Shown piece after piece: positions 35,091 through 41,800 of a stretch of DNA of 46,276 nt (its first letter is position 1; each line of letters opens with the position of its first letter). Location of the stretch: assembly GCA_030656215.1 (NCBI GenBank), contig JAUSOD010000002.1, positions 1 to 46,276 of the forward strand, given 5' to 3'. The translations under genes and the position numbers were made by a program. Source of the DNA: Azoarcus sp. (GTDB lineage: Bacteria; Pseudomonadota; Gammaproteobacteria; Burkholderiales; Rhodocyclaceae). The notes below the pieces were generated by a model, which saw nothing but the letters and a program-made list of their open reading frames with translations, did no database searches and was not told the DNA's origin.

Positions 35091-35929
35091 CCCAGAACAC
35101 GCGCCGCTGCTCCGCTGCCGCCACCTTTCTTGCAATGGCCTGCACGCTGCCGGCACATGCCGCCGAAGAGAAGCCCTTGTGGGAGCTCGGCCTTGGGGTG
35201 GGAGCGGTGAGCTTTCCCGATTACCGGGGATCCGACCGCCAGCGTGTGCACGGTCTGCCCGTGCCCTATTTTGTCTACCGCGGCGAGTTCTTCAAGGCCG
35301 ACCGCGATGGCATCCGCAGCATCTTCTTCGACAGCGACCGGGTCCAGCTCAATCTCAGCATGGCGGCCTCCTTGCCGGTGGATAGTGACGGCAACGGTGC
35401 GCGCCGTGGCATGCCCGACCTCAAGCCGACGGTGGAGATCGGGCCCTCGCTCGAATTCAACCTGTGGCGCTCGAGCGAGCGCCACGCCCGGATCGACCTG
35501 CGTCTGCCGGTGCGGGCGGCCTATACGGTCAAGGGCTCGGTCAAGCATGTCGGGGTCACCTTCACCCCCTTCATCAATCTCGACATCGATCCCTTTGGTC
35601 ATTCGGGCTGGAACCTGGGCATGATGGCCGGGCCCATCTACGCCAACACCCGTCAGCATCGCTATTTCTATGACGTCAAGCCCGAGTTCGCGCTGCCGGA
35701 TCGCCCGACCTACAAGGCTTCCGGCGGTTATTCCGGTACTCAGTTCATCGCCGCACTGTCCAAGCGTTTCGACCGCTACTGGGTCGGCAGCTTCGTGCGC
35801 TACGACACCCTGCACGGGGCCGCTTTCGAGGGCAGCCCGCTGGTCGAACGCGATCGCGCCTGGGCCGCCGGGCTGGCAATCGCGTGGGTGATCGGCGAGT
35901 CTTCAACAAAAGTCATGGTGGAAGACTGA
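35087..35929 (+). CDS. MipA/OmpV-family outer-membrane protein
   Basis: The 280-residue protein has a signal peptide ending at AHAAEEK, an LGLGVGAVSFPDYRGSDRQ start and VPYFVYRGEFFKADRDGIRS, both typical of MipA/OmpV. Amphipathic strands follow and the protein ends DRAWAAGLAIAWVIGESSTKVMVED. It is probably an outer-membrane beta-barrel. Placement between the chorismatase and the acyltransferase with overlapping or near-overlapping ends suggests a role in pigment or lipid placement at the outer membrane, but this is inference. Family members in other bacteria interact with murein enzymes or take up small ligands. Confidence 0.83.
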   Translation: MTQNTRRCSAAATFLAMACTLPAHAAEEKPLWELGLGVGAVSFPDYRGSDRQRVHGLPVPYFVYRGEFFKADRDGIRSIFFDSDRVQLNLSMAASLPVDSDGNGARRGMPDLKPTVEIGPSLEFNLWRSSERHARIDLRLPVRAAYTVKGSVKHVGVTFTPFINLDIDPFGHSGWNLGMMAGPIYANTRQHRYFYDVKPEFALPDRPTYKASGGYSGTQFIAALSKRFDRYWVGSFVRYDTLHGAAFEGSPLVERDRAWAAGLAIAWVIGESSTKVMVED

Positions 35930-35937
35930 GCCGCCCC

Positions 35938-36759
35938 GTGACCGCGCCGATACAGCGCCGCTTGCCGGCGATCTATGAGTATTTCTGCCTGTATGCGGGG
36001 CTGACCGCGCTCGGCGTAATGTGCCTTGGTTGGTCGCTGTTTGCCGCGCTGCTGCACCCGTTCATGGGGGCAGAGGGCGGACGGCGGCTTGGGCGGCGCG
36101 CGATCACCGGCATCTTCCACGTGTATGTCCGTTTGCTCGGCGCACTGGGTGCCTGTCGTTTCGATATCTCCGCCCTCGACGAACTGCGCGACCAGGGGCC
36201 GATGATCCTCGCCCCCAATCATCCCTGCCTGCTCGATGCGGTGATGGTGATTGCGCGCTTGCCCAATGTGGCCTGCATCATGAAGGCCTCATTGATGTCG
36301 AACCCCTTTCTCGGCGGCGGCAGCCGGCTGGCACGCTATATTCCCAATGCACGGCCGCTGCAGATGGTTTATGCCGCGTGCGACGAGCTTTCCCGTGGCA
36401 GCCAGTTGCTGATGTTCCCGGAAGGCACGCGAACGCTGCGCTATCCGGTCAACGAGATCACGCCCAGCGTGGCCCTGATCGCACGCCGGGCCAAGGTGCC
36501 GGTGCAGGTCATCATCATCGAGACCGATTCGGACTACCTGTCCAAGGGCTGGCCCTTGTTCCGTCGTCCGGCGATGCCAATCCACTACCGTATCCGCCTT
36601 GGCCGGCGCCTCGACCCTCCGCGCGATGCGGGGGTGTTCTGTGCCGAACTCGAGGACTGTTTTGCCGAAGAGCTGGCGCGTGCCGAATTCGTTCCGCCCC
36701 AGTTTGCCGCTGCTGCCACCCAAGCGACCCAGGCCACCCAGGCCGCTCCGGCGACCTGA
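35938..36759 (+). CDS. 1-acyl-glycerol-3-phosphate-type acyltransferase
   Basis: This PlsC-like acyltransferase of about 273 residues has an N-terminal membrane segment (FCLYAGLTALGVMCLGWSLF), the HX4D motif in APNHPCLLDA, and the EGTR motif in MFPEGTRTLR. In aryl-polyene clusters a related enzyme attaches the polyene to a glycerolipid or sugar. The GTG at 35938 is used, 8 bases after the MipA stop; a GTG at 35884 is in frame. The C-terminus ends in a short Ala-Thr-Gln repeat. Confidence 0.82.
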   Translation: MTAPIQRRLPAIYEYFCLYAGLTALGVMCLGWSLFAALLHPFMGAEGGRRLGRRAITGIFHVYVRLLGALGACRFDISALDELRDQGPMILAPNHPCLLDAVMVIARLPNVACIMKASLMSNPFLGGGSRLARYIPNARPLQMVYAACDELSRGSQLLMFPEGTRTLRYPVNEITPSVALIARRAKVPVQVIIIETDSDYLSKGWPLFRRPAMPIHYRIRLGRRLDPPRDAGVFCAELEDCFAEELARAEFVPPQFAAAATQATQATQAAPAT

Positions 36760-36774
36760 GCCTCTGCCCCCCAC

Positions 36775-37539
36775 ATGTCCCCTCTGCCTTCCTCCACCCA
36801 CGTGGTGCTGATTCCGAGCTATAACCCCGGCCCCAAGGTGTTCGATACGGTCAGTGCCGCGCGTGCACAGTGGAGCCCGGTGTGGGTCGTGGTCGACGGC
36901 AGCACCGACGGCACCGCAGAACAACTGCAGGCCCTGGCCGCAGCCGATGAGGGCTTGCAGGTCTTCGTCCTGCCGGAGAACCAGGGCAAGGGGGCGGCGG
37001 TGCTGCACGGCCTGGACGAGGCCGCCCGCCGCGGCTACTCCCACGTGTTGACAATGGACTCCGACGGCCAGCATCCGGCCGACCTGATTCCGCGCTTCAT
37101 GAGCACCTCGATAGCCTCGCCGGCGTGCATGATCCTCGGCAAGCCGGTGTTCGATGCCAGCGCGCCGCTGCTGCGCGTGCGCGGGCGCAAGCTGTCCAAC
37201 GCCTGGGCCAACCTCGAGACCCTGTGGATAGGCATCGGCGATTCGCTGTACGGATTCAGGGTCTATCCGGTGCAGGCGCTGCGCAAGGTGATGCGGGCAC
37301 ACCCCTGGATGCGACGCTTCGACTTCGACCCCGAGGCCGTCGTACGGCTCGCCTGGGCCGGGGTTCACCCGATCAATATCGATGCCCCGGTCAAGTACTT
37401 CCGCGCCGACGAGGGCGGGGTGTCGCACTTCAACTACCTGCGCGACAACATCCTGCTGACCTGGATGCACAGCCGGCTGCTGCTCGGCTTTGTGCTGCGC
37501 CTGCCGTTACTGGTCTGGCGCCGCCTGTTCGCCCGCTGA
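36775..37539 (+). CDS. Family 2 glycosyltransferase
   Basis: The 254-residue protein has VVLIPSYNPG, VVDGSTDGT (the usual first Asp is Val), ENQGKGAAVLHGLDEA, and the DxD-type MDSDGQHP. A GDSLYGFRVYPVQALRKV segment and the length are close to dolichyl-phosphate-mannose-synthase-like GT2 proteins. No clear membrane segment is seen except a hydrophobic C-terminus (LLLGFVLRLPLLVWRRLF). It begins 15 bases after the acyltransferase and is the last gene of the operon. Its final 33 bases overlap the convergent glutaredoxin-like gene. Confidence 0.85.
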   Translation: MSPLPSSTHVVLIPSYNPGPKVFDTVSAARAQWSPVWVVVDGSTDGTAEQLQALAAADEGLQVFVLPENQGKGAAVLHGLDEAARRGYSHVLTMDSDGQHPADLIPRFMSTSIASPACMILGKPVFDASAPLLRVRGRKLSNAWANLETLWIGIGDSLYGFRVYPVQALRKVMRAHPWMRRFDFDPEAVVRLAWAGVHPINIDAPVKYFRADEGGVSHFNYLRDNILLTWMHSRLLLGFVLRLPLLVWRRLFAR

Positions 37540-38001
37540 CCCGGAGCCCCGGTTCATGCGCGCGTAGTGCTTGCTGAACGCCGCTTCCGAGAATCCGTGC
37601 AAGGTTTCAGAGCCGAAGACCAGCAGCGGCACCCCGCCGTTGCCACCATAGGCGCGGTATTCCTCTCGGTATGCGGTACTGACGTTGATGTCTCGTTCAA
37701 CGAAGGGAATGTCCTGCGCCCGCATGTAGGAGGCGGCTTTCTTACAGTAGCCGCAGGTGGCGTTGCGGTAGAGGATGACTTTGCCGCTGGTATCAGCCGG
37801 CCGAATCGCTTCCGGCAAGATCAGTCCGCTCGAAACCGTAGCGATCGAACGGAACGTGTTGTCGACAACCTCGTTGACGGTGTTCCTGAACGCTTTTTCC
37901 ATCGCGTTGCGGAATACTCCGCCGAAGTCCTGTGCAGAGACCGGCAACGGGAGCAGTACAAGGCAAGCGGCGACGATCCCTGCTGTTTTGATGTCATTCA
38001 T
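37507..38001 (-). CDS. Exported glutaredoxin-like protein
   Basis: This 164-residue protein has a signal peptide (GIVAACLVLLPLPVSAQ), a helical spacer of about 50 residues (FRNAMEKAFRNTVNEVVDN), and a glutaredoxin domain with active site ATCGYCKKA, then FVERDINVS and GVPLLVFGSETLHGF. A CxxC glutaredoxin in the periplasm is uncommon, because glutaredoxins need glutathione. It may act on cytochrome or disulfide pathways. The ATG at 38001 is used; an in-frame TTG lies 12 bases upstream. Its 3' end overlaps the glycosyltransferase 3' end. Confidence 0.78.
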   Translation of the reverse strand: MNDIKTAGIVAACLVLLPLPVSAQDFGGVFRNAMEKAFRNTVNEVVDNTFRSIATVSSGLILPEAIRPADTSGKVILYRNATCGYCKKAASYMRAQDIPFVERDINVSTAYREEYRAYGGNGGVPLLVFGSETLHGFSEAAFSKHYARMNRGSGSAGEQAAPDQ

Positions 38002-38036
38002 TTCATGTATCAACCTTCATTGGAAAAATACGGGGG

Positions 38037-38129
38037 CACGGTTCTTGGCGGCGATTGACGGGGAAGTCGCGAAAATGGGCGACAGACCACGGTTCTTGGC
38101 GATGATTTACAGGGAAATCGTGGTCTGTC
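38037..38129. repeat. REP-like element: two direct repeats with an inverted GACAGACCACG pair
   Basis: CACGGTTCTTGGCG occurs at 38037-38050 and 38088-38101, with similar following bases in each case (period 51 bases). GACAGACCACG at 38081-38091 is inverted at 38119-38129 (CGTGGTCTGTC). GTGGTCTGTCCCC-type palindromes are typical of REP elements linked to RAYT transposases, although none is encoded here. The element separates the glutaredoxin-like gene from the lipoprotein gene. Confidence 0.6.
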
Positions 38130-38170
38130 CCCTGTTTCCCGGATAGCCACCGCCGTTGTCCGCGTGCACC

Positions 38171-38857
38171 TTAAAAATCCGTCTCGATGCGCTCACCGCT
38201 CCTGGGGTGGATGTACCAGCCCTTGCGCAGGACCTTGCCGTTGTAGATGTAGGCCTCCTGGAAGTCCCCGCCGGGGTGATGAAACTTCGAGCCGTCGGGC
38301 GCTGAGCCGGGGGCGCGCTCGAGATCCCAGCCGATGAGCGGCCCGTCGGGGTGGAGGCGGATTTTGAGGCGGAACCCGCCACCGTTCTTGCGCCGTTCCT
38401 CGAGCAGGGCGTCGGGGATGCGTGAGGCCACGGGAATCGTATGGTCCGCAATGATGGCGCCGCCCTGCATCGCACCATACGGACCTGAGGCTCGGAATGG
38501 GCTCTTCGGATCCCGCCACTCCACCCGCAAGAATTTCGGCACGCCAAAGTCCGCGCCGTAGCTTGCCCTGGCTCGGCCCCGGGGGGGGGTAAGGCCAGAA
38601 TGTGTAAAAAACAGCCACCCATGCTCATCGAAAATATTCAGCCCATGAACATCGAACAACGAATCAACCAGCAATTGCCCGCCTTCGAGCCCACGGAACT
38701 TGCGCTTGATCGACTCATCCTCGGCGCTCAAGGGTAGCTGCGCAGCCTGCACGCGCCGGGGGGCGCTGCCCCTGCAACCGGCCAGGAACACGGCGCACAG
38801 CGCCAATAATGTGCGGCGCGATGGGGACGGCAACGGGCTGGGCGGTTTCTGCTTCAT
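38171..38857 (-). CDS. Lipoprotein, candidate immunity protein for the RHS effector
   Basis: The 228-residue protein has a basic N-terminus, a hydrophobic segment and a lipobox LAGC with C28, so it should be lipid-anchored. I recognise no family. The C-terminus contains FHHPGGDFQEAYIYNGKVLRKGWYIHP, and the body is hydrophilic. AGGAGG lies 8 bases upstream of the ATG at 38857, which starts only 14 bases after the RHS stop. Periplasmic lipoproteins are the usual immunity partners of Tle-type phospholipase effectors, so an immunity role is likely but unproven. A C9 tract lies near codon 90. Confidence 0.75.
   Translation of the reverse strand: MKQKPPSPLPSPSRRTLLALCAVFLAGCRGSAPRRVQAAQLPLSAEDESIKRKFRGLEGGQLLVDSLFDVHGLNIFDEHGWLFFTHSGLTPPRGRARASYGADFGVPKFLRVEWRDPKSPFRASGPYGAMQGGAIIADHTIPVASRIPDALLEERRKNGGGFRLKIRLHPDGPLIGWDLERAPGSAPDGSKFHHPGGDFQEAYIYNGKVLRKGWYIHPRSGERIETDF
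38581..38589 (-). repeat. C9 homopolymer in the lipoprotein gene
   Basis: Nine consecutive G on the plus strand (C on the coding strand) fall at about codon 90 of the lipoprotein. A gain or loss of one base would shift the frame. Such tracts drive phase variation in some bacteria, but they are also common sequencing-error sites. Confidence 0.6.
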
Positions 38858-38871
38858 TGTGCTGTTCCTCC

Positions 38872-41800
38872 TTATTGGCATTGTGCTGAGTCGCCTTTGA
38901 AATAGCCGTGCTGGCACAGCCAGGCCGTGTATGCCGCGACATCGACCTGCCCGGTCCGGTTGCCGGTGAGCGCGTTCCAGGTGTCGCCAGGTTCGCCCGT
39001 TACGGGACGCTCGGTATAGGCGATGAAGCCGTGCGTCCCGGCAGTGGTCAGGCTTCGGTCATCGGGACCGAAGTCGGTAAAGCCCATGTCGCGCTGCGTG
39101 GTGCCGCTGGCCGCGCCGCGCACCTGGCGGTCCTCGGCACGCAGGAGTTCCGTTACGGTAAACGTCATGTCCCCCTGCTGGACTTCGCGCGAGACCGGAG
39201 GCGTTTCGCGCGGGTCGCCGATGCGCAAGGCGTTACTCTGGTCGTGGATGATGGGGGTGGCTATGGCAGAGATGGACGGCAGACGAGTGGTATCCATATT
39301 TACCCCTGCCTTCTTTGCCTGCTCCACCATCCAGTGCAGTGCCACGAAGGACAGCTGGTTCTCGCCCTCGGCGTAGCCGCCACCGATGTCGGCATGCGCG
39401 CCGATAAAGCCGCGTTCGATGCGGACCTGCCCGGGCGCATAGCTGCTCGCGCCAATCGACTCCAGCGGGAAGCTGCCCTGGTGCAGGTCGTCGGCGAGGG
39501 GGCGCCGCGTGGCATTCCAGAAGGCCGCATTGAAGGGGTAACCGAGTACGTCATTCGCGTAGGGCTGGCTGCGGTATTCGTTCAGTGCCACGGCGTGGGC
39601 CACAAAGGCAAACTCTGCCGGTATGCCCAGGCGGTAGGCTGCCCCCCACGGCAGGTCGGTACTTAGAACGGTGTCGAATAAACCCATGAAGCGCAGATTC
39701 ACCGGCTGGCAGCGCGTGACTTCCTGGCCCGAGGCGCCGTCTATGGCCGAGTATGCGATAAGACGGACGCCATCCTGCATGATGCCGGCCGCCGCCAGCA
39801 GGTTGGCGAACTCCCGCGCCTGTGCTGCACCGCGGCTGAAGCCAACGATGTCGATGTCCATGATGTCTTCGTCGCTCATAGTCTCCGCTTCGTCGATGAA
39901 GTAGCTCCACATGCGCTCGATGCGCTCGCGCCCGGTGAAATTGCCGCCGCGATCGGGGATCGGGCCGAGGCCGTTCGGTAGAATGTCCTGGTACGCGTCC
40001 CCCAGGTAGTTGGTGCGTCCATCCTCGAAGTGGTGCGTACCCACGCCGGAAACGTAGTTCTGTGGGCCATCGCGATACAGATCCCAAAACCGTGCCACGT
40101 TAGTCCTCGACCCCCCGAGCCGCTGCAGCTCGCGCGGATCGCGGGAGTTGTCTGTTCCATCGAATGCAAACAGGATGAGCCCGTCCGGATCGACGTAAGC
40201 GTACGGGTTGAAAGCGACGTAGGCGTAGGGGTTGGGGCCGTCGGGGGTGCCGAGCGGGTCGGGGCTGAGGTACTGGCCCTGGTCAGGGTCGTAGTAGCGC
40301 GCGCGGTTGTAGTGCAGGCCGGTCTCGGCGTCGTAGTACTGGCCGGGCAGGCGCAGGTTGAGGACGAAGGTGCGCGCCTGGACGGTGGCCGCGCCGAAAG
40401 GGGCGTAGGTGGCGCGCCACAGCACCTGGCCTTGTGCGTCGGTAGCGACTTCGGGTGCACCGAGGTGGTTGCCATGCATCCAGACGATGCTTGCGCTGGA
40501 GCCGAACCAGGCGTGCACGATGCGCAGCAGATCTCCTGCGATGCGTGATGCGGCGCTTTGATCCGCCGCTGCCGGCTCGGCGCCCTGGGGCGTGTCGATG
40601 ACGGCCAGGGGCAGGTCGGCCAGCCAGATGTACTGGCGCAGGATGCGCCCGTCGCGGTCGAGCTCGGCCAGTGGCTGACGGGCTTCGTCGTGGAGGGTGT
40701 AGTGGGTCTGGTCATTCGCGTGCTTGGCGTTACGCAGGCCGCGGTGGTCGTAGCCGTAGCGGGCCACAGTGGTGCCGTGCTCGCTTACTTCGACGAGCCG
40801 GCCACGGGCATCCCAGTCGTACTCGCGCTCGCCCAGTTGCTCGGGCTGCCCGCTGGCGCTGTAGCGGGCGGGTGTGACGCCGGTGTCGGTGCGCCGGTGT
40901 GTGCTGGATTGGAAGGCGCTGCGCAGCGTACCGGCGCGTAGTTCGGCCTGCGATGTGATGCCTTGCTGGCTGAGCACGCGGCGTTGGGCCGGGTCGTAGG
41001 CGTAGCGCCAGACGGCCTCCTCGGTGAGTACCTCATTGTTGTCCTGCCAGTGCACCGACGCTACCAGGCGGCCTGCACGATCGTAGGCGTGGCTGTGCCG
41101 GGTCGCTTGGGCGTCGGTCTGGTGGGCGCGTTGCCGGCTGTGCAGCAGATTGCCGCGAACGTCCCAGACGTAGCGATGGTCGAGCAGGGCGGACGGGTCG
41201 TCGGGCAGGCCCAGGGCGCCAGGCAGGGGTGCCACATCCGGGCGCGTGCCGGCGGTGGCGGCGGTTCGCGTGGGATCGCCAGTTGCGGTTTTCTCGGGGC
41301 CCTGGGCCTGTGCGGAACGGATACCCAGCAATTGCTCTATCGTTTCCCGGGTTGTGTATCCGAGCAGCACGGGCATCGCTTGGTGACGGGCCAGGCGGGG
41401 CTGCCCGCTCGCACGCTGGCGATGGACCACCCGTGCCAGGATGCCTTCGCGGCTGCGCTGGTGCAGGGTCTGGATGCCGTTGCCGGCGGTGTAGCTGCGC
41501 AAGCCGACGAGATCGCGCTCGAAGTCGTGGGCAATGGTCTGCTCCCGATCCAGCCAACGTAGCCAGGGTGTCTGGACGGTGCCGCGTTTGAGGGCCACCA
41601 CCTGGCCCTGGGCGTTGCGTTCGTAGTGCAGGCGGCTGCCGTCGGGCAGGGTGGTGGCGACCAGGTCGCCGCGTTCGTCGTGCTTGTAGCGGGTGATCGC
41701 GGTCAGCTCACCCTGTGCGGTGTGCAGCACGACGACGCGCGCGCTGCGCAGGCCGCGTGCGTCGTACTCGAAGCGCTCGCTCTGGGTGGGATGGATGAGT

